64,000 nucleotides of DNA, taken from Spirosoma foliorum. Its GTDB lineage: Bacteria; Bacteroidota; Bacteroidia; Cytophagales; Spirosomataceae. Below, piece after piece: positions 36,597-46,453 of the stretch. The notes beneath the pieces are model-generated. The model saw nothing but the letters and a program-made list of their open reading frames with translations. It ran no database searches and was not told where the DNA came from. The stretch lies in NCBI RefSeq assembly GCF_014117325.1, contig NZ_CP059732.1:4167001-4231000 (forward strand), in the 5' to 3' direction. Within the stretch, counting starts at the first letter, position 1, and every line of letters begins with the position of its first letter. The translations under genes were made by a program, and so were the position numbers.

Positions 36597-38750
36597 ATGA
36601 TACCTCCCCGACCCGTTGGACCGCCCCGCTGGGCCAACAAATTATTGGAAATTTTCTGCAATCCGTTGCTGCTGGAAGAAGTGCAGGGCGATTTGTATGA
36701 ACGATTCAATAGGCGAGTCGAGACACTCGGCGTTACCGAAGCAAGACGCCAGTTCGGCAAAGAGGTGTTGGGCTTTCTACTGCCTCGGTCGGGGCAACGG
36801 TTCGCCGGATTACCAAAAGCGTTCAGACACCAAGATGCTTATCCTAAACCTACACTTACCTTTATGTTTCGCAATTATCTGACTATCTCTTTACGGAACC
36901 TATGGCGAAACCGTCAGGTTAGCGCCATCAATACCTTTGGCTTAGCCACTGGGCTTGCCTGTGGTATTGTTATCTTCCTATTGGTCAGCTACATGTTTAG
37001 TTTCGACCGCTACCACGCCAAAGCAGACCGGACGTTCTGGATTGTAACGGATATCCGCCACGAAAACGTAGTTCCAACCGATGCCACTCCCCGACCGTTG
37101 GCCGATGTGCTCCGGCAGGAATACCCATTTGTAGAAAGCGCCGTTCGACTGGAGAATACGTTTGGGCGAATCATAAGCGTGCCGAATGGTAAAGGTGGTT
37201 TTGGGAAGAAGTTTGAAGAATCGCGGAATATCTGTTTTACGGAGTCCCAATTCTTCGACGTTTTCGACGTAAAATGGCTGAACGGAAACCCAAAAACGGC
37301 GCTAACAGCCCCAAACACTGTTGTGTTATCGGAGCGCTACGCGCAGAAATATTTCGATACAGATAACGCAATCGGCCGAACGTTGCGCTTTGATAATCAA
37401 ACGAATCTGACCGTAACGGGCATCATTAAAAACCCGCCTTCGAATACCAAACTTCGATACGATGTTCTGATTTCGTACGGCACCGTTCCGGCTATGATGG
37501 GCGAAAATGGGAAACAGGCGATGCAAAACTGGGAACGCATTAACGCCCTGTGCTTTGTCGCCTTACGCGAAGGAACATCCCCTCAGCGTTTAGTGGACGC
37601 ACTGACAGCTACGGGCCGTAAATACCTGAAGACCCAGGATGCCAAATTGCTCGATTTCCATGCCCTGCCTCTTTCCGATTTAAACCATAATCCACAATAC
37701 GGCGGAACGGCTCCTCGCCCGATTCTGTACGCCCTGATTATTGTTGGTTTATTTCTGGTCATTGCCGCCTGTATTAATTTTATCAATATCGCTACGGCTT
37801 ACGCACTTAAGCGTTCGAAGGAAGTGGGCGTTCGAAAGGCAATGGGCAGTACACGGAAGCAATTGATTGCGCAATTCCTGATTGAAACAACGCTCATTAC
37901 GCTCACAGCAGTGGTTATCGCGATTCTATTCGCACAACTTGGTTTACCGCTGCTAAACAATGCCTTAGCCATTTTAGGCACCGATCTGTCGGTACTCGAT
38001 CTCGTTAAACCCCGGTCGCTTATCTGGTTTGGTGCCCTGATTCTGGGCGTGATTCTGGTAGCAGGTTTTTATCCATCGTTGGTGCTTTCCCGCTTCAACC
38101 CGGTGGCCGCCTTACGAGGGCGACTCACGACGAAACAAGTGGGTAGCGTATCTGTTCGGCGTGGGTTAGTGGTGGTCCAGTTTTTCATCACACAGCTATT
38201 CATTATCGGTCTTATCGTGATGATGTCGCAGGTGCGATACATGCAGCAGAAGGATTTGGGTTTCTACAAAGATGCCGTTCTAACCGTGCCTGTTCCTACC
38301 GATGACCCCATCCGACAGCAAACCTTACGTGAGCAATTACGTGCCTTACCTGGCGTTGAACAGGTTTCGTTAGGTGCAGAACCACCAACCTCGCGCCAAC
38401 GCGACCCGGTTCAGTTTACATTCGACACACATACCGAAGCCGAAAAATTTCCAACTCGCGCCAAAATTGGTGATATGAATTACATACCACTCTTCGGATT
38501 GAAACTCCTGGCCGGGCGCAATTTCAGCAACAACGATACGACCAACAGCGAGGCCATCGTCAACGCAACCATGATAAAGCAACTGGGTCTGCGTTCGCCT
38601 GGTGATGTGCTAGGAAAACGGCTTACTATTTGGGGACAGAACCGAATTGTTGTTGGCGTTGTCAACGACTTTAACACCGATGAGCTGTACGCAACAATTC
38701 CCCCACTACGCTCATCAATTACCACCCCGAGAACAATCTGGCAGCTCTGA
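36597..38750 (+). CDS. FtsX/MacB-like permease, cluster 1 gene 2 (5' part, frame-disrupted)
   Basis: 717 aa as read: a prefix domain (PPRWANKLLEIFCNPLLLEEVQGDLYERFNRRVE), the first permease half with KEVGVRKAMGS (~408), and most of the second extracytoplasmic domain. The frame then fails at 38700-38704, in a C5 run. Six C would continue as PTLINYHPENNLAALKL, which is read in the other frame and leads into the 3' part. The last 13 residues as read (LRSSITTPRTIWQ and beyond) are out of frame. A pseudogene, an error or slippage. Confidence 0.85.
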   Translation: MIPPRPVGPPRWANKLLEIFCNPLLLEEVQGDLYERFNRRVETLGVTEARRQFGKEVLGFLLPRSGQRFAGLPKAFRHQDAYPKPTLTFMFRNYLTISLRNLWRNRQVSAINTFGLATGLACGIVIFLLVSYMFSFDRYHAKADRTFWIVTDIRHENVVPTDATPRPLADVLRQEYPFVESAVRLENTFGRIISVPNGKGGFGKKFEESRNICFTESQFFDVFDVKWLNGNPKTALTAPNTVVLSERYAQKYFDTDNAIGRTLRFDNQTNLTVTGIIKNPPSNTKLRYDVLISYGTVPAMMGENGKQAMQNWERINALCFVALREGTSPQRLVDALTATGRKYLKTQDAKLLDFHALPLSDLNHNPQYGGTAPRPILYALIIVGLFLVIAACINFINIATAYALKRSKEVGVRKAMGSTRKQLIAQFLIETTLITLTAVVIAILFAQLGLPLLNNALAILGTDLSVLDLVKPRSLIWFGALILGVILVAGFYPSLVLSRFNPVAALRGRLTTKQVGSVSVRRGLVVVQFFITQLFIIGLIVMMSQVRYMQQKDLGFYKDAVLTVPVPTDDPIRQQTLREQLRALPGVEQVSLGAEPPTSRQRDPVQFTFDTHTEAEKFPTRAKIGDMNYIPLFGLKLLAGRNFSNNDTTNSEAIVNATMIKQLGLRSPGDVLGKRLTIWGQNRIVVGVVNDFNTDELYATIPPLRSSITTPRTIWQL

Positions 38751-39268
38751 AACTGAATCCGGCCGATTTATCAGAAACTACCAAACTGGTCGAATCTCGC
38801 TGGAACGAGTTATTTCCCGAGTACGTCTACAAAGCTTCTTTTGTGGATGAAATGCTCGACCAGTTTTACCTCAAAGAGCGCGTTCTGCTGGGGCTGATAC
38901 AGGTTTTCTCATTGATCGCCATCCTGATTGGCTGTCTGGGTTTATACGCCCTGGTATCGTTCATGAGCGAATCGAAAACGAAAGAAATTGGCATTCGGAA
39001 GGTAATGGGAGCAACGACCAATCAGGTACTTTGGCTATTTGGCCGAGAGTTTAGTAAGCTGATGCTCATTGGCTTTTCATTGGCCGCTCCCCTAGGCTGG
39101 TTCCTGATGCGTGGCTGGCTACATGGCTATGCCTATCACATTGACTTCGGCTGGTGGATTTTCGCGCTGGCGTTGGGGGTTATTGTGGCTATCACGTTAG
39201 CGACTGTATCGTATCAATCACTAAAAGCAGCCATTACCAATCCGGCAAAAAGCCTACGAACCGAGTAA
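38702..39268 (+). pseudogene. 3' part of the cluster 1 gene 2 permease, out of frame
   Basis: This frame continues LINYHPENN...KLVESRWNELFPEYVYKASF, then the last permease half with TMs near LIQVFSLIAILIGCLGLYAL, the loop KTKEIGIRKVMGA and the C-terminal NPAKSLRTE. A GTG at 38843 is the first possible start but does not look real. The segment is the missing end of the gene beginning at 36597. Confidence 0.85.
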
Positions 39269-39271
39269 TAT

Positions 39272-39365
39272 GTAGAGACGCATCCTTGCGTCTCCTGTGC
39301 GTCAGCAATTAGTACCCAACTAGAGAAAACCATCCGGGAGAGGAGACGCAAAGATGCGTCTCTAC
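39272..39365. repeat. GTAGAGACGCA inverted repeat pair
   Basis: GTAGAGACGCATCCTTGCG on the left pairs with GACGCAAAGATGCGTCTCTAC on the right. It is a member of the GTAGAGAC family and fills the gap between cluster 1 genes 2 and 3. The loop holds AAAACCATCC, the complement of part of the loop at 44821. Confidence 0.8.
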
Positions 39366-39378
39366 ACCAAACAAACCT

Positions 39379-42024
39379 ATGCAACCACCCCGCTTAGCCG
39401 ACCGCCTACTGGAATGGTTCTGTGCTCCTCACTTGCTGGAGGAAGTGCAGGGCGATTTGTACGAGCGCTACGTCCGCGATGTACGGGACGTGGGTATTTC
39501 AGCGGCTAACCAGCGATACTGGTTCAACGTCATCCGTTTTTTAAGACCATTTGCCCTAAAACGACAACACACGGAGTATTCGTCTCCACTCTTACTAAGC
39601 CCTGTTATGCTGAGTAACCATTTTAAAATCGCCTGGCGGAACCTCGTTAAAAACAAGGTGTATTCAGCCATCAATATTTTTGGGTTAGCCGTAGGGCTGG
39701 CAACCTGCCTGCTCATTACGCTGTATGTTTTTGATGAACTTAGCTACGACAAGCACCACGAAGATGCGAATCGGCTCTACCGGGTAGTTACTGGAACAAA
39801 ACAGGAGAATTGGGCAGCCACTGGCGCTCCTACTGCTCTGGCCTTAAAAAACGACTTCCCTGAAGTTGAGCAGGCTACCCGGTTACTGAAATTACCGAAC
39901 ATGGATAAGATGCTGTTGCGGTATACGCATAACCATCAACAGAAGCAGTTCTTTGAAACGAATGGCTATTATGTGGATTCTACCTTTTTCGAACTGTTCA
40001 CGTATCCATTCAACTATGGGAATCCGCGAAAAGCGATCAACCAACCCAATACGATCGTTATTTCTGAAACCCTGGCCAGCAAATTATTCGGCAAGGAAAA
40101 CCCTGTTGGCAAAGTCATCAAGGTCGGGCTTCCCTTTGGCGATTACAATTATACCGTTGGTGGGGTCTTTGACGACAAAAACAAATCGCATATCGATGCT
40201 CATTTTTTCCTTTCGATGCGGAATGGCGATATAGGCAATTGGGTAGATCAGCAAAAAAACTGGGCGACCAATAACATTTTCTACACCTATATAAAGTTGA
40301 AGGATGGGGTGCATTCGGAGGCATTCGAAGCAAAATTGCCCGCCTTTTTGAATCGGCATGGAGCCGCAGATTTAAAAGCTCTAGGGGTTTCAAAAACACT
40401 TACCCTCCAACACGTGCCAGACATCTATCTAAAATCCAACATGGATAATGAGATTTCGGCGAACGGCAGCATGACGTATCTGTACATTTTTGGATCAATA
40501 GCGGCCTTTTTGCTACTGATTGCCTGCATCAATTTCATGAACCTTTCGACGGCTCGTTCCGAAAAACGGGCAAAGGAAGTTGGTATTCGGAAAACAATGG
40601 GGGCCATCCGGGCATCATTGGTAAGCCAGTTTTTGGGCGAATCGTTGCTTATGTCTCTGTTGGCTCTTTTTCTGGCATTGTGTTTTATTCAACTCTTTCT
40701 TCCTGCCTTTAATGGCCTTACGCAAAAGAACTTAGCGCTTTTCCAGAATCCTGTCTTCATTGTATCGATTGCAGTCACAACATTACTAACAGGCTTGTTA
40801 TCAGGCCTATATCCTGCAATTTATCTCTCTTCATTCAGGCCAATTACGGTACTTAAAGGGAAGCTCATTAACAGTATTTCGGCAACGGCGCTCCGTAAAG
40901 GGCTGGTGGTTTTTCAGTTTACAGTGTCAATTGTTCTGATCCTGGGCGCCATCATCATCTGGCAACAATTGTCGTTCGTTCAAAACCAGCAGTTGGGCTT
41001 CAACAAAAGCCAAAAAATTGTCATACCGCTACATAGTAATCAGGCGACCACTAACTATACTGCGTTTAAAGATGAAGTCCTTAAAAATCCGAGTGTGGTT
41101 TCGGCAGCGAGCGGCTCCACTTATCCCGGTATTCCGAGTGATAATGATCTTCTTTTTTATGCAGAAGGGAAATCGGTTCATGAGGCCGTGGATATAAATT
41201 TTGCAACGGTCGAGAACGATTATGTTGAAACGCTGGGCTTCAAACTTTTGTACGGCCGGGCTTTTTCAAAAAACTTCACGGCCGACTCTGCGAGCATCAT
41301 CCTCAATGAAGTAGCCATCAAACAACTAGGTTATGACCCCAAAACGGCTGTAGGGAAGAACATTTATTTTGATTGGCAGAATGTGCGCCATCCAATGAAA
41401 ATCGTGGGAGTGGTCAGAAATTATAACTACGAGAGTCTACATCAGGAAATAAAACCGTATGGGTTAACGACTACGATTGGCGATAAACACCATTATTTTA
41501 TCGCTAGCGTGCAAACAAAAGAGTACTCTAAACTTCTGGCAGACATTGAGCAATCCTGGAAAAAGATAAACCCGGATACACCTTTTTCGTATTCATTCCT
41601 CGACCAGGATTTTGAACGGAATTACCAAAAAGATCAGCGAACATCCAGCATAGTCCTCTATTTCACACTGATTGCCATTGTGATTGCCTGTTTAGGGCTG
41701 TTCGGGCTGGTTGCTTTTTCAGCGGAACAACGTACTAAAGAGATTGGCATTCGAAAGGTGTTAGGCGCATCGGTACCGAGTATTGTAGCGCTTCTTTCCA
41801 GGGAGTTTGTACGTCTGATAGTTGTGGCCAATCTACTTGCTGTACCCATCGCGTGGTACGGCATGAACCTATGGCTCCATGATTTTGCCTACAAGGTTTC
41901 GATTCAGTGGTGGGTGTTTGTACTAGCGGGTTTGCTGGCACTCAGTACAGCCTTACTAACGGTGAGCTTCCAAAGCATTAAAGCCGCCCTGATGAATCCG
42001 GTGCGCTCCCTGCGGTCGGAATAG
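39379..42024 (+). CDS. FtsX/MacB-like permease with prefix domain, cluster 1 gene 3
   Basis: 881 aa. The prefix (MQPPRLADRLLEWFCAPHL, then the ANQRYWFNVIRFLRPFALKR end) is the cluster 1 type. First half: FGLAVGLATCLLITLYVFDE, LLLIACINFMNLSTARSEKRAKEVGIRKTMGA (loop ~400). Second half ends RTKEIGIRKVLGA (~787) and NPVRSLRSE. It is intact. The extracytoplasmic domains are unlike those of gene 1 (LQHVPDIYLKSNMDNEIS), so ligand or partner probably differs. Confidence 0.9.
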   Translation: MQPPRLADRLLEWFCAPHLLEEVQGDLYERYVRDVRDVGISAANQRYWFNVIRFLRPFALKRQHTEYSSPLLLSPVMLSNHFKIAWRNLVKNKVYSAINIFGLAVGLATCLLITLYVFDELSYDKHHEDANRLYRVVTGTKQENWAATGAPTALALKNDFPEVEQATRLLKLPNMDKMLLRYTHNHQQKQFFETNGYYVDSTFFELFTYPFNYGNPRKAINQPNTIVISETLASKLFGKENPVGKVIKVGLPFGDYNYTVGGVFDDKNKSHIDAHFFLSMRNGDIGNWVDQQKNWATNNIFYTYIKLKDGVHSEAFEAKLPAFLNRHGAADLKALGVSKTLTLQHVPDIYLKSNMDNEISANGSMTYLYIFGSIAAFLLLIACINFMNLSTARSEKRAKEVGIRKTMGAIRASLVSQFLGESLLMSLLALFLALCFIQLFLPAFNGLTQKNLALFQNPVFIVSIAVTTLLTGLLSGLYPAIYLSSFRPITVLKGKLINSISATALRKGLVVFQFTVSIVLILGAIIIWQQLSFVQNQQLGFNKSQKIVIPLHSNQATTNYTAFKDEVLKNPSVVSAASGSTYPGIPSDNDLLFYAEGKSVHEAVDINFATVENDYVETLGFKLLYGRAFSKNFTADSASIILNEVAIKQLGYDPKTAVGKNIYFDWQNVRHPMKIVGVVRNYNYESLHQEIKPYGLTTTIGDKHHYFIASVQTKEYSKLLADIEQSWKKINPDTPFSYSFLDQDFERNYQKDQRTSSIVLYFTLIAIVIACLGLFGLVAFSAEQRTKEIGIRKVLGASVPSIVALLSREFVRLIVVANLLAVPIAWYGMNLWLHDFAYKVSIQWWVFVLAGLLALSTALLTVSFQSIKAALMNPVRSLRSE

Positions 42025-42027
42025 GGA

Positions 42028-42158
42028 ATGAATAATGGAGAATGTACCGCGCGGGCGGCCCCGAATGAATAGTGAACCGCATTGGCAACTCCGATAGTGG
42101 ATTGTATCTCCTGTAATCCGTGACCCACATTATCCATTATTCATTATCCATTAAAACC
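42028..42158. repeat. ATTCATT-type repeat with inner GGGCGGCCCCGAATG element
   Basis: Left arm GAATGAATAATGGAGAATG, right part CATTATCCATTATTCATTAT ending 5 nt before the ATG at 42159. An inner GC-rich word, GGGCGGCCCCGAATG (42052-42066), recurs at ~49112 and in inverse orientation at ~46393. Confidence 0.75.
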
Positions 42159-44822
42159 ATGCAACCACCCCGCTCCGCCGACCGCCTACTCGAATGGTTC
42201 TGTGCTTCTCATCTGCTGGAGGAAGTGCAGGGCGATTTATACGAGCGTTTCGTTCGCGATGTGCGGGAGGTGGGTATTCCAGCGGCAAATCAACGATACT
42301 GGTTCAACGTCTTGCGCTTCATCCGTCCATTTGCGTTGAAACGACAACCTAATCAATATTCAGCACCAAGTCTAGTTAACCCACTTATGCTACGCAACTA
42401 TTTCAAAACATCGATTCGTAATCTGGCCAAACACAGAGTCAGTACGCTGATTAATTTGTTGGGACTTACGCTGGGCGTTACGGCCTGTCTGGTGATCTAC
42501 CTAATTACCAGTTATGAACTGGGCTACGATACGTTCCATCCTGATGGTGAACGCATTTATCGAGTTGTTGGGGATGTAAAGTACAACGCAACCGACGAAA
42601 AACATTCGGTGGGTTTTCTGCCAGCTCCTGTCCCGCAAGCCTTACGGAAAGAAGTGGCAGGCCTCGAAACCGTTGCGGCCTTTCATAATCTCGAATCGGA
42701 TGTATTGATCCCGAACGGTAAAGAAAAACCGATACGATTTGAAAGCCGACGGCGGACTGGAGGAGACGCGAATATAATTGTGGTTGAACCGCAGTATTTT
42801 GATATTTTCAAGTACCAGTGGCTGGCTGGCAATCCCAAAATAGCCTTGAATGAGCCCTTTAAACTGGTTTTGTCCGAACAGAAAGCCCGTACCTATTTCG
42901 GCGATTTACCCCTTTCGGAAATTATTGGGAAAGAGCTTATCTACGAAGATTCGGTTCGGGTTAGTGTATCGGGTATTGTGAAGGATTGGGGCAAGCCAAC
43001 CGATTTTACATTTACCGATTTCATTTCGTTTGCGACCATACGCGCCAGTCAACTAAAACGAGGCATCAATCTTGACGATTGGAACGACAACTGGTCGGCT
43101 TCACAAGCTTTTGTGAAACTGCCAGCTGGTTCAACGCCCAATCAACTAACGGCCTCGCTCCAGCAATTCTCGAAAAAACATTTTCAGGCAGACATGAAAT
43201 TCTGGCCGGCTCTTCAACCGCTATCCGACCTTCATTTCAACGAAACATACCAGGACAATTACAGCCGGAAAGCCCACCTACCAACGCTCTATGGACTGAT
43301 GGCTATCGCCGGTTTTATTCTATTGATTGCCGCCATCAATTTTATCAATTTATCTACTGCGCAGTCGGTACAACGGGCCAAAGAAACCGGTATTCGTAAG
43401 GTGATGGGAAGTAGTCGGGCTAATCTTGTCATGCAATTTCTGAGCGAAACTGTCTTTTTAACGTTCGTCGCTGTCCTTATCTCGCTGGTACTCGTCAATC
43501 CAATTCTTTCCGCTTTTCAATCGCTAACGCCCAAAGGGTTAACCTTTGATTTATTCAGTTGGCAAACGTTGATTTTCTTAGGGATTGTTACCCTGGTTAC
43601 CTCACTCCTATCGGGCTTCTATCCATCGTGGGTATTGTCGTCCTACCTTCCTGTGCTGACATTAAAAGGCCAGACGGCCGTAACGGGCGGCCAAAAAGGC
43701 TATTTACGTAAAGGGTTGATTGTCTTCCAGTTTACGGTTTCGCTGGTGTTTATTATCAGCACGTTCATTGTAAGTCGGCAACTCAACTTTATGCGCAATG
43801 CCGATCTGGGCTTCTCGACCAATGCCATTATTGAAGTCCACACTCATCATGACGACAAGAGTCTTGTGTTAGCCGAAAAAATTAGAAATCTGGCTGGTGT
43901 TGAGCAAATTACCCTGCAATGGTTTCCTCCGATGGGTTCGGCGTACATGGTAACCAAGCTCAAATATCAAGGCAAAAAGGAAATCGAGATGGATGTGTCG
44001 GCGAAGGCTGGCGATGCAAACTTTATTCCGCTGTATAAACTCCGACTGCTGGCAGGTCGCAACTACCTGAAAAGTGATTCGCTCCGGGAACTGGTCATCA
44101 ATGCTACGTATGCGAAAGCGCTAGGCTTTAAAAAACCAACCGACGCCATTAACGAACTCATTGAATTTCAAGGCAGAAAATACCCAATTGTGGGCGTAGT
44201 AGCCGATTTCCATGAGCAATCGTTTCACGAAAAGATCGAACCGACGTTCATCGGCTATTTACCCCGGCAATCAAAAAACATAGGGGTTAAATTAGCAACC
44301 CAAGGCGGGCAACTAAGCGATGTAAAAGAGATTCTGGCCAGTATCGAGCAGGAATGGAAGACCGTTTATCCAGACAACAAATTTGATTATTCCTTTCTGG
44401 ACGATTCCATTGCCAGGCTCTACGAAAAAGAACAGCAAACCAGTCAGCTCGTCAATACCGCAACCGCTATAGCGATTCTGATTTCTTGTATGGGATTATT
44501 TGGCTTAGCTACGTTTACAGCCCAGCAACGCACCAAAGAAATTGGCGTTCGCAAAGTATTAGGAGCTTCGGTAGGTAGTATTGTTGTGCTCCTCTCGAAA
44601 GACTTCCTGAAGTTAATCATTATTGCTTTGTTACTCTCCTCGCCAATTGCCTGGTGGGGCATGAATCAATGGCTAAAGGACTTTGCTTATAAGATCGATA
44701 TGGCCTGGTGGATCTTTGCCCTGGCTGGCATTCTGGCCGTAGCAATAGCCTTACTAACCGTTAGCTTTCAAAGCATTAAAGCCGCCTTGGTGAACCCGGT
44801 GAAAAGTTTGCGGAGTGAATAA
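42159..44822 (+). CDS. FtsX/MacB-like permease with prefix domain, cluster 1 gene 4
   Basis: 887 aa from the ATG at 42159 (MQPPRSADRLLEWFCASHL); the upstream ORF start at 42120 is in the repeat. TM1 is LGLTLGVTACLVIYLITSYE. First loop QRAKETGIRKVMGSSRANL (~408), second RTKEIGVRKVLGA (~794). Prefix as in genes 1-3. The stop codon (44820-44822) lies in the left arm of a perfect inverted repeat. It is the last gene of cluster 1. Confidence 0.9.
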   Translation: MQPPRSADRLLEWFCASHLLEEVQGDLYERFVRDVREVGIPAANQRYWFNVLRFIRPFALKRQPNQYSAPSLVNPLMLRNYFKTSIRNLAKHRVSTLINLLGLTLGVTACLVIYLITSYELGYDTFHPDGERIYRVVGDVKYNATDEKHSVGFLPAPVPQALRKEVAGLETVAAFHNLESDVLIPNGKEKPIRFESRRRTGGDANIIVVEPQYFDIFKYQWLAGNPKIALNEPFKLVLSEQKARTYFGDLPLSEIIGKELIYEDSVRVSVSGIVKDWGKPTDFTFTDFISFATIRASQLKRGINLDDWNDNWSASQAFVKLPAGSTPNQLTASLQQFSKKHFQADMKFWPALQPLSDLHFNETYQDNYSRKAHLPTLYGLMAIAGFILLIAAINFINLSTAQSVQRAKETGIRKVMGSSRANLVMQFLSETVFLTFVAVLISLVLVNPILSAFQSLTPKGLTFDLFSWQTLIFLGIVTLVTSLLSGFYPSWVLSSYLPVLTLKGQTAVTGGQKGYLRKGLIVFQFTVSLVFIISTFIVSRQLNFMRNADLGFSTNAIIEVHTHHDDKSLVLAEKIRNLAGVEQITLQWFPPMGSAYMVTKLKYQGKKEIEMDVSAKAGDANFIPLYKLRLLAGRNYLKSDSLRELVINATYAKALGFKKPTDAINELIEFQGRKYPIVGVVADFHEQSFHEKIEPTFIGYLPRQSKNIGVKLATQGGQLSDVKEILASIEQEWKTVYPDNKFDYSFLDDSIARLYEKEQQTSQLVNTATAIAILISCMGLFGLATFTAQQRTKEIGVRKVLGASVGSIVVLLSKDFLKLIIIALLLSSPIAWWGMNQWLKDFAYKIDMAWWIFALAGILAVAIALLTVSFQSIKAALVNPVKSLRSE

Positions 44823-44908
44823 TGTAGAGACGCAATCCCTTGCGTCTCCTCTTGCCGGATGGTTTTGGCTGACGCAAGAGGAGACGCAAGGGATTGCGTC
44901 TCTACATT
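44821..44908. repeat. 35-bp perfect inverted repeat between convergent genes
   Basis: Arms at 44821-44855 and 44874-44908 are exact reverse complements, with an 18-nt loop (44856-44873). Core GTAGAGACGCAATCCC. It contains the end of the permease stop codon on one side and the start of the isomerase stop on the other. Probably a bidirectional terminator. Confidence 0.93.
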
Positions 44909-45761
44909 ACTGCACCTTCACCCGATTATACATCTCACGGAAATTCTTCACGCTTTCGGCAATTTCGGGGCCGTTGTTTTCCCAGTGATATTCGTATTCC
45001 ACATTGATGGGTCCTTTAAAATGCTGGCGTTTTAGCTCGGCAATAACCTGCTCAATCTTGCAGTCGCCTGTGCCCCAGATAACGTCGTGGTATTTGCCAT
45101 CAGGCGTATCTTTTTTAACGTCTTTGAAGTGCATGCCCAAAACGTGTCCGTTCAGCTTTTTCAGGCACTCGACTGGATCAAGTCCCGACCGAACCCAGTG
45201 GCCAATGTCGGAGCAGGAACCTACGTATTTGCTGTTGCCAATAGCTGCCAACACAGTATCGGGATGCCAGTAGCGCGATGGTTTGGGGTGGTTATGCAGC
45301 GCGACGTTGATTTTGTATTCATCAGCCAGTTTCCGTACCAGCGGCATTTGCGCAGGCGTAGGCTCTGAGTTGATGTTCAGAATACCCATGTCTTTGGCAA
45401 ACGCAAACAACGTCTTCCATTCCTCATCCGTTTTGGGATTCACAACCCCATAGGCGGTAAGCGTCAGGCCCTTATCTTTGATTAGCTTCTTCACCGCCTG
45501 GCGAGTAGCGGCATCCATTGTAAAATCCATTTTCCCTTCTACGCCACCGCCGATGGTCTGCCCCGGAAAAGCTTCTACATATTTCAGGCCGCAACTATCA
45601 ATTTTTCGTAGCGCTTCAGCAAAGGTGAATAACCGAAACGAATAGGCCTGAGAGCCCAGTTTCCAGCCCGCTTTGTCTTCGGGTCCTTTCTGCGCCAGTA
45701 CGGGAGCGACGCCTATCGAAAAGAGCAGTCCGAAGAGCAGGAATTTTGTCAAATGTTTCAT
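44907..45761 (-). CDS. Secreted sugar phosphate isomerase/epimerase-like TIM barrel protein
   Basis: 284 aa. A signal peptide (MKHLTKFLLFGLLFSIGVAPVLAQ) is followed by an AP-endonuclease-2/xylose-isomerase-like barrel: KYVEAFPG, VALHNHPKPSRYW, CSDIGHWVRSG, LGMHFKDV and the final NVEYEYHWENNGPE carry the metal ligands expected of the family (H, D, H, E). Such secreted members are common in Cytophagales polysaccharide-degrading sets; the substrate is not determinable. It is divergent from padR2. Confidence 0.87.
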   Translation of the reverse strand: MKHLTKFLLFGLLFSIGVAPVLAQKGPEDKAGWKLGSQAYSFRLFTFAEALRKIDSCGLKYVEAFPGQTIGGGVEGKMDFTMDAATRQAVKKLIKDKGLTLTAYGVVNPKTDEEWKTLFAFAKDMGILNINSEPTPAQMPLVRKLADEYKINVALHNHPKPSRYWHPDTVLAAIGNSKYVGSCSDIGHWVRSGLDPVECLKKLNGHVLGMHFKDVKKDTPDGKYHDVIWGTGDCKIEQVIAELKRQHFKGPINVEYEYHWENNGPEIAESVKNFREMYNRVKVQ

Positions 45762-45847
45762 AGAAAAGCGAATGAGTTGTTTCTAAACCAAAGGAACAAC
45801 GAAAGTCAGTTTACCTATTTGCGCTAAAATTGGCCCTGTCCCAAACC

Positions 45848-45874
45848 GTACAATAATTGTCCGAAACTGGACAA
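45848..45874 (+). promoter_or_regulatory. Operator-like element upstream of padR2
   Basis: GTACAATAATTGTCCG then AAACTGGACAA. TTGTCC and GGACAA form a perfect 6-6 inverted repeat with a 6-nt spacer, preceded by GTACAA. The same 27-nt element precedes padR1 and padR3. It ends 49 nt before the promoter-like block. Confidence 0.75.
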
Positions 45875-45923
45875 CAGGAATTTGCCCCTTTCTTTAAAAA
45901 CAGCGTTTCCAAGCGCTTAAGGC

Positions 45924-45950
45924 ACTTATCTCAATCTGGCAAAGCATTTG
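45924..45950 (+). promoter_or_regulatory. Promoter-like block upstream of padR2
   Basis: ACTTATCTCAATC, then TGGCAAAGCATTTG. Identical length and layout to the padR1 and padR3 blocks. It ends 29 nt before the ATG at 45980. Confidence 0.6.
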
Positions 45951-45979
45951 CTCAGCAAAACTAGAACTAATTAATGGCC

Positions 45980-46318
45980 ATGAAACGAAGCTATTTGGGC
46001 GAGTTCGAAGAGATCGTTCTGCTGACTGTTGCCGTGATGGAAGGACAGGCGTATGGCGTAGCGCTCACACACGAAATCATTGAGCAAACCGGGCGCTCGG
46101 TTCGCCTGAATCAGATTCACGCGGCCCTGCAACGACTGGAAGACAAAGGCATGGTGAAGTCTGAAATGGGTGAGCCTACTGCCGAACGGGGCGGTCGCCG
46201 GAAACGGCTGTTTACCGTTACCGCCTACGGTCGGCGGACGTTGCAGGAAATTCAGGATGTGCGGGCAAATCTGTGGACCCGGATGCCCGACCCATTCAAC
46301 CCAGCTATTAGCTTATAA
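45980..46318 (+). CDS. PadR-family transcriptional regulator (PadR2)
   Basis: 112 aa. MKRSYLGEFEEIVLLTVAVMEGQAYGVALTHEI is close to PadR1, and the recognition region is LNQIHAALQRLEDKGM. The ATG at 45980 is chosen over 45974 because the same MK(R/G)xYLGEFEE start is shared by PadR1 and PadR3, and because the spacing to the promoter-like block then matches. It heads cluster 2 with five permeases. Likely a ligand-released repressor. Confidence 0.93.
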   Translation: MKRSYLGEFEEIVLLTVAVMEGQAYGVALTHEIIEQTGRSVRLNQIHAALQRLEDKGMVKSEMGEPTAERGGRRKRLFTVTAYGRRTLQEIQDVRANLWTRMPDPFNPAISL

Positions 46319-46319
46319 C

Positions 46320-46453
46320 TAATGGATAATGAACAATGGATAACGTAAAATGTATCCTATGGCCGACTCATAACTCGTGAACTTCCTTATTCATTCGGGG
46401 CCGCCCTCGCAGTCCATTTTACATTATCCATTTTACATTATTCATTGTCCACT
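46320..46453. repeat. ATTCATT-type repeat upstream of cluster 2 gene 1
   Basis: AATGGATAATGAACAATGGA on the left pairs with the right part holding CATTATCCATTTTACATTAT. An inverse copy of the GGCGGCCCC word lies at ~46397-46405. Confidence 0.7.
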
